From assembly GCA_938005675.1 (NCBI GenBank), contig CALKXH010000046.1, positions 1 through 53,092 of the forward strand: DNA of 53,092 nucleotides. Reading direction: 5' to 3'. The notes beneath the pieces are model-generated. The model saw only the letters and a list, made by a program, of their open reading frames with translations. It made no database searches and had not been told where the DNA came from. Shown here in pieces: positions 1-7,662 of this stretch. The DNA is from an uncultured Anaerolineae bacterium (GTDB taxonomy: Bacteria > Chloroflexota > Anaerolineae > Aggregatilineales > UBA2796). Within the stretch, counting starts at the first letter, position 1, and the number at the start of each line of letters is the position of its first letter. Made by a program: the position numbers and the translations under genes.

Positions 1-3
1 AGC

Positions 4-696
4 ATGAGCTTTACCACTTTCGTCTATATCGTCGTCATGGGTAGCGTCGCCTTTCTGTGCTACTACGCCCTGCTGTGGCTGCCCGGGCAAATCCGCCGTG
101 ACTACCGGCAGGGTCTGCAGGCGCTGGCGCGGGCGGTGGAGATTCGGGAGCACGGTACCACCGGCAGTGCACGCTTGCGAGCGTACTACGCAACGCAAAT
201 TGCCTGGCGGCTTGGACTGCCGGTTCGAACGGTTCGTGACATCGAGTTTGCCGCGCTATTGCAGGAAATCGGTAAGGTCAGCATCCCATACCGCATCCTG
301 AACAAAGACGAACCCCTTACTGACGACGAGGAAGAGGTGTTGAAACTGCATAGCGTGTTGAGCCAGAGGATGGTCGAGCAGATTCCCTCGCTGGCGCAAC
401 TGGCAGCCTTCATTCGCCACCACCATGAGAACTGGGACGGCAGCGGCTATCCCGACGGGTTGCAGGGAGAGGAAATCCCCCTGGCGTCGCGAATCCTGCA
501 TGTGGTGGGTGATTACGCGGACGCGCTGCGTGGGAGAGACCTGGATAACGCTTCCTTGCGCCGGCAGGCGGCAGAGCAGATGGAGGCGGGGAAAGGAACC
601 CGGTACGACCCGCGGGTTTTGAAAGCATTTCAGGCTATCGTCCGCGCTGAAACGTCCAGACAGGCGAGCCTTTCCGCTCATGAACGGTATGCCTGA
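4..696 (+). CDS. HD-GYP domain protein with degenerate HD motif
   Basis: One N-terminal membrane helix (about residues 5-27) precedes a cytosolic HD-GYP domain (about 50-215). HD-GYP proteins normally hydrolyse cyclic di-GMP. The second half keeps family motifs: HHENWDGSGYP (139-150) and the later VVGDYADAL. The first half does not. The usual HDIGK reads QEIGK (87-91), and the upstream GHSxRV segment reads GSARLR (54-59), so at least three metal-binding residues are missing. I infer a non-catalytic sensor or binding protein. The ORF is open to the window edge, so the true start may lie upstream of this ATG. The 3' end overlaps the next gene by 17 bp. Codon use favours GAC for Asp (10 of 12 counted). 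Confidence 0.85.
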   Translation: MSFTTFVYIVVMGSVAFLCYYALLWLPGQIRRDYRQGLQALARAVEIREHGTTGSARLRAYYATQIAWRLGLPVRTVRDIEFAALLQEIGKVSIPYRILNKDEPLTDDEEEVLKLHSVLSQRMVEQIPSLAQLAAFIRHHHENWDGSGYPDGLQGEEIPLASRILHVVGDYADALRGRDLDNASLRRQAAEQMEAGKGTRYDPRVLKAFQAIVRAETSRQASLSAHERYA

Positions 697-2299
697 GCGC
701 CCCTTCAAACTGGCGCTGGTTGGGATTCTGGGGATGGCTTTTCTGCTTCGCGCGGTAGGTATTCGATGGGGGATACCTGACCCTTCACACTACTTCTCCT
801 TTCATCCCGACGAGTGGGTGATACTGGGTTATACGCTGGGACTGGACCTCCCGCACGGGCAGATTGACCCGCATTTCTACAACTACGGGACGGTGTACCT
901 GTACCTTCTGCACCTCGCTATCCTCGCCGGCTCCGCCTACGGATGGGTGACGTTGCCCAGCGACATCGCGCAGCACGAGGCGTTTGCCGGGTTATACCTT
1001 ACTGGGCGGTGGCTGTCGGTTCTTGCCGGGGTGGTAACCTGCTGGCTCGTGTGGGAGATGGGCAAGCGAGTGTGCGGATATCGCTGTGCGATGGTCGCTG
1101 CGTCTCTGCTGGCGATAGTGCCCCTGCATACTTTGCATTGCCACTTCCTCACCACCGACGCTACTGCCACCCTGTTCACTACTGGCGCGTTACTTGCCGC
1201 GCTGAATCTGCACGAGACCGGTAGAAGGCGCGCGTTGATCACGGCAGGAGTGCTGGTTGGGCTCGCCTCTGCCACGCGCTACAACGCCGCGCTGGTGCTT
1301 GTCGCTCCCCTGCTCGCCCTATGGTTACGCGGTAAGGAGCATGGCGAGGCGTGGTTGGGGAAAGCGCTGCTTGTGGTGGGGATGAGCGGTGTAGCTTTCC
1401 TGTTCTTCTGCCCGGGCGTCTGGATGAACCCGCAGGAGTTCTGGCGTGACTTTGGGTATGAGGCAAAGCATGTGCGTGAAGGACATGGACTGGTGTTCGT
1501 GAACACCGGACTGGGCTGGGTTTACCACTACTGGACGAACCTGCGTTTTGGTCTGGGGTTGCCGCTGTTGCTGCTGGCAACGCTCAGTGTGTTGATTGCC
1601 CCTCTGTCGCGCCGCCCACCGGTGCTCGTGCTGTGGGTTTTCGTGGTGGTTTACTACCTGTTTCTCGGCTCGTTTGCGGTGCGGTTTGCGCGGTATCTGT
1701 TGCCCATCCTGCCCCCGCTGATGGTGCTGACCGCGTGGCTGGTCGCGGAAGCCTGGCGAAACACCCAGCAAGTGGGCAGGACGGTGGTTGCAGCGGTGGC
1801 GGGAGGGGTTGCCATCTACACGCTACTCTGGGGCACGGCAGTAACGATGACACTGCTACAACCCGACCCACGCCTGCGCGCGCTGGAATGGATACGCAAG
1901 GAGATACCGCCGGGTACACGCATCGCTTTCGCGAGTATCCCCTGGTTTTATACCCCTCCGCTTAGCCCATACTGGGGCGAGTTGCAGCCGTCGCGCCGGG
2001 CGGAGCGCGCTCTTGAGGTGGAGAAATATCGTCTGCTGGTGCCGCGCGAGGAATGGGATACGAGTGTACTGCAACAGGCGCAGGTGGTGATACTTAGCCA
2101 GTTCGAGGTGGACGACGCGGTACGGGTACACCATGCGCCGGCGATGGCGTTTTTGGATGAGCTGAACCGTTCCTTCCACCGTGTTGCACAGTTCGATACG
2201 ACGTTTCGCGTGGGCGGTTTGAGCTTCGGCAAGCGCGACGTGCCGCATGATATGCTGTACCCCTTTGCGCGTATTGAGGTGTGGGGGAGGCAGAGGTGA
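680..2299 (+). CDS. GT39/ArnT-like membrane glycosyltransferase
   Basis: A 539-residue multi-pass membrane protein of the GT-C fold. The first extracytoplasmic loop has FHPDEW (41-46), the acidic motif that in this superfamily binds metal or substrate. Another loop has HFLTTDATATLF. Alternating hydrophobic helices run to about residue 385, followed by a soluble C-terminal domain of about 150 residues. Members move sugars from polyprenyl-phosphate carriers to lipid, protein or polysaccharide acceptors; the acceptor here is unknown. It overlaps the HD-GYP gene by 17 bp, so the two are probably cotranscribed. A second ATG lies three codons downstream at 689, and no strong ribosome site favours either. 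Confidence 0.8.
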   Translation: MNGMPERPFKLALVGILGMAFLLRAVGIRWGIPDPSHYFSFHPDEWVILGYTLGLDLPHGQIDPHFYNYGTVYLYLLHLAILAGSAYGWVTLPSDIAQHEAFAGLYLTGRWLSVLAGVVTCWLVWEMGKRVCGYRCAMVAASLLAIVPLHTLHCHFLTTDATATLFTTGALLAALNLHETGRRRALITAGVLVGLASATRYNAALVLVAPLLALWLRGKEHGEAWLGKALLVVGMSGVAFLFFCPGVWMNPQEFWRDFGYEAKHVREGHGLVFVNTGLGWVYHYWTNLRFGLGLPLLLLATLSVLIAPLSRRPPVLVLWVFVVVYYLFLGSFAVRFARYLLPILPPLMVLTAWLVAEAWRNTQQVGRTVVAAVAGGVAIYTLLWGTAVTMTLLQPDPRLRALEWIRKEIPPGTRIAFASIPWFYTPPLSPYWGELQPSRRAERALEVEKYRLLVPREEWDTSVLQQAQVVILSQFEVDDAVRVHHAPAMAFLDELNRSFHRVAQFDTTFRVGGLSFGKRDVPHDMLYPFARIEVWGRQR

Positions 2300-2313
2300 G
2301 TAATCACTGTAGC

Positions 2314-2331
2314 CGCAGGCTTTAGCCTGCG
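2314..2331. repeat. REP-like 18-bp palindrome
   Basis: CGCAGGCT-TT-AGCCTGCG is a perfect 8-bp inverted repeat between the glycosyltransferase stop and the next ribosome site. It has no T-run after it, so it is a poor intrinsic terminator. From memory, similar AGGCT..AGCCT palindromes are dispersed in many copies in some environmental genomes. Only one copy is seen in this window. Confidence 0.5.
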
Positions 2332-2335
2332 CAAA

Positions 2336-2344
2336 GGGGGAGGT
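2336..2344 (+). promoter_or_regulatory. Ribosome binding site setting a TTG start
   Basis: GGGGGAGGT lies just upstream of TTG at 2351 with a spacing of about 6 nt. No ATG or GTG nearby has an equal site, so this decides the start of the TauE/SafE gene. Confidence 0.6.
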
Positions 2345-2350
2345 GTTTCT

Positions 2351-3190
2351 TTGTCTCAGCCACGTTCTGACTGGTTGTTCCTCACGCTGCGTGGGCTGGT
2401 GCTGCTGGTATTAGGCTGGGCGTTCGGTGCGCTGTATGGGCTCACCAGCCTGGGCGTGCTGGTAGTGTTTCTGCCGGTCAGCACCGCGTTGCTCGGCTTT
2501 TCGGCAGCAAGGGCAACGGTGGCAGGCTGGTTGGTAACCCTGTGTGCCTGCGTGGGTGCATTGACGGTATTTGCTCAGCATTTTGCTCTCCACTCGCTGG
2601 TGCTCTTCCTGTGGGGAGCGTACATCTTCGCGGGTCTGGTGGGCAATGCGGTATTTCCCCGTCGCTGGAGGATAACATTGCAGGTGTACCTTCTGCTGCT
2701 GCTGATAGTGGTCGGAGCGGGTATGGGGTGGCAGGCTTACCCCACGCTCTCCGATGGCGTGTTCCGCGCGGCGGGTGCGCGTCTGGTGCCGCCATCACAG
2801 GAGGCATGGCGAACGGTGATACCCGCCGGATTGTTGGCAGGCGTGCTTGGCGGGATGACGGGGCTTGGTGGGGGCTATGTGCTGGTTCCTGCGCTGGTGT
2901 TCGCAGGGGTGGCGCCGCACGGTGCGCTCTGGCTCTCGCTGTGGCTGATGTTGCCGTTAGCGTTGCTCAGCACGTTTGTCGGTGTCAGACGGACAACGCC
3001 TTCGTGGTCGCAGGAAGGATGGCTGGCAGCAGGCGCGTTTCTGGGAGGAGTTGCGGGTGCAACCTGGGCGACCGGTTTCAGCGCGGGGATGCTGGTGCTC
3101 TGTTTCGCAGCCGCCTTGACCGCACTGGCTTGTGTTAGTTGGGGGAGCTTAACTGCGATTGAGAGAGCCACTTCGCCACAGGGCGATTAA
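2351..3190 (+). CDS. TauE/SafE (TSUP) family membrane transporter
   Basis: A 279-residue integral membrane protein with about eight hydrophobic helices in two halves. The second half opens with GVLGGMTGLGGGYVLVPAL (about 161-179), the Gly-rich signature of the sulfite/sulfonate exporter family; the first half is less conserved. Family members move sulfoacetate, sulfite, taurine-derived anions or other organic anions, so the substrate cannot be named. Translation probably starts at TTG, supported by a strong AG-rich ribosome site. It converges on the CBS-GGDEF gene and the coding ends overlap by 56 bp, which leaves no room for a conventional terminator. Confidence 0.75.
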   Translation: MSQPRSDWLFLTLRGLVLLVLGWAFGALYGLTSLGVLVVFLPVSTALLGFSAARATVAGWLVTLCACVGALTVFAQHFALHSLVLFLWGAYIFAGLVGNAVFPRRWRITLQVYLLLLLIVVGAGMGWQAYPTLSDGVFRAAGARLVPPSQEAWRTVIPAGLLAGVLGGMTGLGGGYVLVPALVFAGVAPHGALWLSLWLMLPLALLSTFVGVRRTTPSWSQEGWLAAGAFLGGVAGATWATGFSAGMLVLCFAAALTALACVSWGSLTAIERATSPQGD

Positions 3191-4469
3191 GCGCATGGAG
3201 CAACGCATTGACCGCCGCTCGGTGTACGTTGTCGCGAATAGGAGCGAACCCGGACAACAGCTGATTGCCTGAAGCGGTTTGCAGTTCCACCACTACCATC
3301 ACACCGTCCATCTTTTCATTCGTTTCGTGCAGGTCCATCGTGACTCTGGAGACGTGATGCATCTGTACGGTACCTATGCCGGGCACGAGCTCGGTCAGCG
3401 CATCGCGCGCTGCCTGCACCATAAGCTCTTCGGGAGGCTTTTTGGCATCGCCTCGCACTTGCTTCACGATGCGTAGTCCGCCGATTGCCAGCTCCACGCC
3501 CGCTTCCGCCTCCTTGCCCTGCGTGATGAAGCTGATACCCGTTACCTGCAGACGCGGTTCGGTATGCTCCTCAGGTTCCACGCCAGGCAAAGGCAGTTGC
3601 AGCATTGCCAGAGTGCCCTTGCGCTGTTTCATCTGCAGGCACATTCGGCTGGCGCGGACGATGAGGTTGTCCACCGTTGCGGCGTAGTGTACTATCTCGC
3701 GTTCGCGAGTGCGTCTTCCGCCAAAGACGCCATAGGATACCGAGATGGTCTCGCGCACGCGGGGCAGCTGTATCTCTTCCACACGGTGGGCGATACGGGC
3801 AGCAAGCTGCTGTGCTTCACCACTCATATACAGGGTGGCAACGGCAAACTCGTCACCACCGTAGCGGCAGAGAATGGTCAGGTCAGGGTCCAGCTCACGC
3901 TCTATCGTACGCGCCACCATCTCCAACACGCGGTCGCCGGTCACGTGGTCATACTGCTTATTAAACTGCCCGAAGCGGTCGATATCGAAGAAGAGGATAG
4001 AGATTTCGTGTCCGGTGCGCAGTTTGTCGATACTCCACTCGCGCAGGGCGTCCTGCCAGGGTAGCTTGGTCAATGGGTCGTACGAGCGGGACACCTCCGG
4101 AATGAGGTCGATCGCCCGTACCATGCCTGCCAGCGTGTCGTTGATGACGAAGGCAACCTCTGCACCTTTTTCCGCCATCTTTGCCGCCGCTTCCCGAATG
4201 GGCATCTCCCCGTCCAGCAGCAAAGCATCGGTAGTCATCACCTGCGAGATAGGTACCTCCTCAGCGACAGTAAGCACCTGCCTTGCGGTGACCATGCCTA
4301 CCACCTGGTCGCCATCTCGCACAGGCAGCACATCCACATGAAGACTTTGCATTAACGCCACAGCCATCTTCACCGGGTGCTGTGGGTTCACCCATATCGG
4401 GGGTGATTGAATCAGGTCTCTCAGTTTTTTCATTATCGCGCGTGCTTTTTTGGGATGTTCTGCCCCCAT
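3135..4469 (-). CDS. CBS-pair GGDEF diguanylate cyclase with extra C-terminal domain
   Basis: Two CBS repeats (about residues 18-125) precede a GGDEF domain (about 130-290) with an intact RYGGDEF active site (GGDEF 204-208) and FFDIDRFGQFN upstream. It probably makes cyclic di-GMP under control of an adenosyl ligand bound by the CBS pair. I see no RxxD inhibitory site. A further 125 residues (about 312-440) form an alpha/beta domain that I cannot assign; it loosely recalls small regulatory domains such as the LeuA C-terminus. An alternative ATG at 4433 (residue 13) begins right at the CBS region and is equally plausible. It lies 78 nt after ftsY on the same strand. Confidence 0.85.
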   Translation of the reverse strand: MGAEHPKKARAIMKKLRDLIQSPPIWVNPQHPVKMAVALMQSLHVDVLPVRDGDQVVGMVTARQVLTVAEEVPISQVMTTDALLLDGEMPIREAAAKMAEKGAEVAFVINDTLAGMVRAIDLIPEVSRSYDPLTKLPWQDALREWSIDKLRTGHEISILFFDIDRFGQFNKQYDHVTGDRVLEMVARTIERELDPDLTILCRYGGDEFAVATLYMSGEAQQLAARIAHRVEEIQLPRVRETISVSYGVFGGRRTREREIVHYAATVDNLIVRASRMCLQMKQRKGTLAMLQLPLPGVEPEEHTEPRLQVTGISFITQGKEAEAGVELAIGGLRIVKQVRGDAKKPPEELMVQAARDALTELVPGIGTVQMHHVSRVTMDLHETNEKMDGVMVVVELQTASGNQLLSGFAPIRDNVHRAAVNALLHALNRPVAKWLSQSQLSSPN

Positions 4470-4547
4470 TATAAAACCCGTCGCAGCAGCGAGAAAACGT
4501 CATAACTACCTGTTTTTGATTTTTCGTCCAGTTGTGTAACGGATTTG

Positions 4548-5441
4548 TCATTCACTTCCCAACAATGCGGCAACGAATTGCTCTGCGTCAAAATCCTCGA
4601 TGTCTTCCGGCTTCTCTCCTACCCCTACCAGCTTGATGGGCACTTTGAGTTCATCATGGATGGTAATGACCGCTCCGCCACGCGCCGTGCCGTCCAGCTT
4701 CGCCAGCAGGATGCCCGTGACGTTCACTGCCTGCACGAACTCCTGCGCCTGGCGGATGGCGTTTTGTCCGGTGGTGGCATCCAGCACCAGCAGCACCTCG
4801 TCCGGCGGGCGCCCCAGCGCGCGTTCGGTCACGCGATACACCTTCTTGAGCTCCTCCATGAGGTTCGAGCGGGTGTGCAATCTGCCTGCAGTGTCCGCCA
4901 ACACATAATCCACCCCTCGGTTGCGTGCGGCGGCGATGGCGTCGAAAATCACAGCGGAAGGGTCAGCCCCCTCGCGATGCTTGATAAGCGAGGCGCCAAC
5001 GCGCTGCGCCCACACCTCCAGCTGGTCAATTGCGGCGGCACGGAAGGTATCCCCTGCGGCGAGGATTACGCTTTTGCCCTGCTGGCGCAGACGGTAAGCC
5101 AGCTTGGCAATGGACGTGGTCTTTCCCACGCCGTTGACGCCCACGAACAGGTATACCGTCGGCGGCTCCGGGGAGACCCTGAGATTCGCATCTCCGCCTG
5201 ATTGCAGGGAAGCAAGCAGGCTTTCCCTCAGCACCGCCTTCACCTCGGAAGGCTCTTTCAGTCTTTGCTCGCGCACCGCACGACGCAAATCGTCCAGCAC
5301 CTGCATGGTGGTATGCACGTTGATGTCGGCGGTGAGCAGCACCTCTTCCAGCTCCTCGAAGAGATCTTCGTCCACGCGCCCACGTCCGGTGAGCAGCGTG
5401 TCTACCTTCTGCAAGATTCCCTTGAATATCCCTAAACGCAT
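4548..5441 (-). CDS. ftsY: Signal recognition particle receptor FtsY
   Basis: SRP receptor GTPase that docks ribosome-SRP complexes at the membrane for co-translational insertion. The 297-residue protein has only the N and G domains and lacks the long acidic A domain of E. coli FtsY, as in many bacteria. Visible motifs are GVNGVGKTTS (G1, 101-110), DTFRAAA (131-137), DTAGR (G3), AKLDGTARGG (G4 region) and GVGEKPEDIEDF near the end. ATG lies 15 nt after the pcrA stop, and the ribosome site GGGAG overlaps that TAG stop, suggesting translational coupling. Confidence 0.97.
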   Translation of the reverse strand: MRLGIFKGILQKVDTLLTGRGRVDEDLFEELEEVLLTADINVHTTMQVLDDLRRAVREQRLKEPSEVKAVLRESLLASLQSGGDANLRVSPEPPTVYLFVGVNGVGKTTSIAKLAYRLRQQGKSVILAAGDTFRAAAIDQLEVWAQRVGASLIKHREGADPSAVIFDAIAAARNRGVDYVLADTAGRLHTRSNLMEELKKVYRVTERALGRPPDEVLLVLDATTGQNAIRQAQEFVQAVNVTGILLAKLDGTARGGAVITIHDELKVPIKLVGVGEKPEDIEDFDAEQFVAALLGSE

Positions 5442-5456
5442 AGACGGCTTGACTCC

Positions 5457-7619
5457 CTACGACAGTTTCTCTAATTTGGCGATGGATGCCAGCAGCTGCT
5501 TGATGCCCGCGTTCGGGAACACCACCGTGAGCAAGTGGTCATCCGTTTGCGGCTCGCACTTCATGATAACCCCCTCGCCGAACTTGTGATGGCGCACCCT
5601 CTGCCCCACACGGTAAGTATCTTGCGCTTTGGGCGTAACCTGTCGCGCCGGCGGAGTCGCAGGCAACGGATGAGCCAGCTCGGTGGGGCTCCAGGTCAGC
5701 TTTAACCCTTCCGGGATGTCGTGCAGGAAGCGTGACTCGAACATGCCGCTGGTCGTACCGAACACGCTACGCAGGCGGGCGTGGGTGATATGCACACGCT
5801 CCTTCGCGCGAGTCATCGCCACATAGCACAACCGGCGTTCCTCCTCCACGTTAGGGTCATCGTTGATAGCGCGGATGTGCGGGAACAGCCCCTCTTCCAT
5901 ACCGACCAGAAAGACTATCGGGAACTCCAGCCCTTTCGCGGCGTGAACCGTCATCAACGTCACGCGGTCACTGCTCTCCTGCAGCGAGTCCACGTCCGCC
6001 ACCAGAGCCACGCTTTCCAGAAATCCCGCCAGACCGCGTTCGGCTTCGGGGCTGGCATCAAACTGCTGGGTAGCGGTGAGCAGTTCGCGGACGTTCTCCA
6101 CCCGTGATTGTACCTCAGGGTCGCGCAGGTCGCCCAGCCGTTGCAGGTAGTCGGTACGCTTCAGCACCTCCTCCAGCAGGTCGGTCACCGAGCTCTTCTC
6201 ACGCAGGGCACGCAATTGCGTGATCAGCTCGCGGAACTGGGCAACCGCGCTATGCGCACGCAGGGTCAAGCGATTGGAGAGGTCGGGATGCTCTATCGCT
6301 TCCCACACGCTGATGCCCTGTTCCGCTGCCAGCTGGCGGATGACATCCACCGTTTGCAGTCCGATGCCGCGTGTGGGCACGTTGATGATACGCAGAAGGC
6401 TCACATCGTCGCTCGGTGACTGGATAACGCGCAGGTAAGCCAGCACATCTTTGACCTCTTTGCGCTGGTAGAAGCGCACACCGCCCACAATCTGGTACGG
6501 GATGCGGTAGTTCAGGAAGACCTCTTCAAAGGTACGCGACTGCGCGTTGGTGCGGTAGAGCACCACGAAGTCGCCGTACCTGCGCCCCAGCTGCTGCACG
6601 CTGAGCGCGATGTGCTGCGCCACCACCATTGCCTCCTCGCGCTCGTGTTGCACTTCGGTGACGGTGATGGGCAATCCATCGCGCCTTTCCGACCACAACC
6701 GCTTGGGCGCACGGCGGAGGTTTTTTTCCACCACATGGAACGCCGCGTCCAGAATGGGTTGGGTGGAGCGATAGTTCTGCTCTAGCTTCACCACATGCGC
6801 GTCGGGGAAGTCGCGCTCGAAGGAAAGGATGATGCTCACGTCCGCTCCGCGCCACGAATAGATGGACTGGTCGTCATCACCCACCACACACAGGTTGCGG
6901 TGCATCGCGCTGAGGTGCTTCACGATGCGGTACTGCGCCTGATTCACGTCCTGAAACTCGTCTACCAGTACGTGCAGGAAACGCTTCTGGTAACGCTCCA
7001 GCACGTCGGGATGTTGTTCGAACAGCTGCACCGTCTTCATCAGCAGGTCGTCGAAGTCCAGCGCGTGGCACGCCTCCAGTCGCTCCTGATAGTGCGGGTA
7101 CACCCTGCCCACGATCTGCGTGAAGTAGTCCACCGGAGTATAGAGGTGAGGCGGTACCAGTTTTTCCTTCGCGCGGCTGATGAAGTTCAGTATGGAGCGC
7201 GGCGCGAAGCGTTTTTCGTCGATGTCTAGCAGCTTCAGCACCTCTTTGACCACGCTGAGCTGGTCGTCCTCATCGAACACCACGAATTCGGGGTCTATGC
7301 CGAGCGGGCGTCCGCTTTCGCGCAGGATGCGGGCGCAAATGGCGTGAAACGTGCCCACCCACATCTGCTTCACCTGCGCCGAGCCGACCAGCTGCTCGAT
7401 TCGCTCGCGCATCTCGTTGGCGGCTTTGTTGGTGAAGGTGACCGCCATGATCTGGTGCGGCGGCACGCCCAGCCGACTGATCAAATAGGCGACGCGGCGC
7501 GTCAGGACGGCGGTCTTGCCGCTGCCCGGTCCGGCGATCACGAGCGTGGGGGCGGGCGGCGCTGTGATCGCCGCGACTTGCTGCTCATTCAGACCCTCAA
7601 ACAGATCAACTTGGCTCAC
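5457..7619 (-). CDS. pcrA: ATP-dependent DNA helicase PcrA/UvrD
   Basis: Superfamily 1A 3'-5' helicase acting in repair and in clearing replication blocks. All motifs are present: GPGSGKT (30-36), TFTNKAANEM (motif Ia, 61-70), VDEFQDVN, GDDDQSIYSWRGA, and the VTLMTVHAAKGLEF and VAMTRAKE regions. A C-terminal Tudor-like segment (YRVGQRVRHHKFGEGV) marks PcrA. The 720-residue length is normal and the start is GTG. Codon choice changes near motif Ia: the first 60 or so codons resemble the genes to the right (GAT Asp, GTC-rich Val) and the rest resemble ftsY and the left-hand genes. The gene may therefore be an in-frame join of two genomes. Confidence 0.93.
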   Translation of the reverse strand: MSQVDLFEGLNEQQVAAITAPPAPTLVIAGPGSGKTAVLTRRVAYLISRLGVPPHQIMAVTFTNKAANEMRERIEQLVGSAQVKQMWVGTFHAICARILRESGRPLGIDPEFVVFDEDDQLSVVKEVLKLLDIDEKRFAPRSILNFISRAKEKLVPPHLYTPVDYFTQIVGRVYPHYQERLEACHALDFDDLLMKTVQLFEQHPDVLERYQKRFLHVLVDEFQDVNQAQYRIVKHLSAMHRNLCVVGDDDQSIYSWRGADVSIILSFERDFPDAHVVKLEQNYRSTQPILDAAFHVVEKNLRRAPKRLWSERRDGLPITVTEVQHEREEAMVVAQHIALSVQQLGRRYGDFVVLYRTNAQSRTFEEVFLNYRIPYQIVGGVRFYQRKEVKDVLAYLRVIQSPSDDVSLLRIINVPTRGIGLQTVDVIRQLAAEQGISVWEAIEHPDLSNRLTLRAHSAVAQFRELITQLRALREKSSVTDLLEEVLKRTDYLQRLGDLRDPEVQSRVENVRELLTATQQFDASPEAERGLAGFLESVALVADVDSLQESSDRVTLMTVHAAKGLEFPIVFLVGMEEGLFPHIRAINDDPNVEEERRLCYVAMTRAKERVHITHARLRSVFGTTSGMFESRFLHDIPEGLKLTWSPTELAHPLPATPPARQVTPKAQDTYRVGQRVRHHKFGEGVIMKCEPQTDDHLLTVVFPNAGIKQLLASIAKLEKLS
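7400..7450. other. Probable compositional junction (chimera or recombination)
   Basis: Codon preference and word composition differ on the two sides of this point. Counted by eye, Asp is GAC in 10 of 12 codons of the HD-GYP gene and 11 of 15 of the glycosyltransferase gene, but GAT in 13 of 18 of yvcK. The change falls inside pcrA at helicase motif Ia (7410-7439), a segment conserved enough at DNA level to join reads of two species. The placement is approximate. Confidence 0.5.
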
Positions 7620-7662
7620 GATAGGCTCTCACAACTAGGCTGCCGATGAATGGGCGGGACTT

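Noticed and set aside
2314-2331. Palindrome as intrinsic terminator of the glycosyltransferase gene
   Set aside because: Loop of 2 nt and no T-run; a REP-like repeat fits better.
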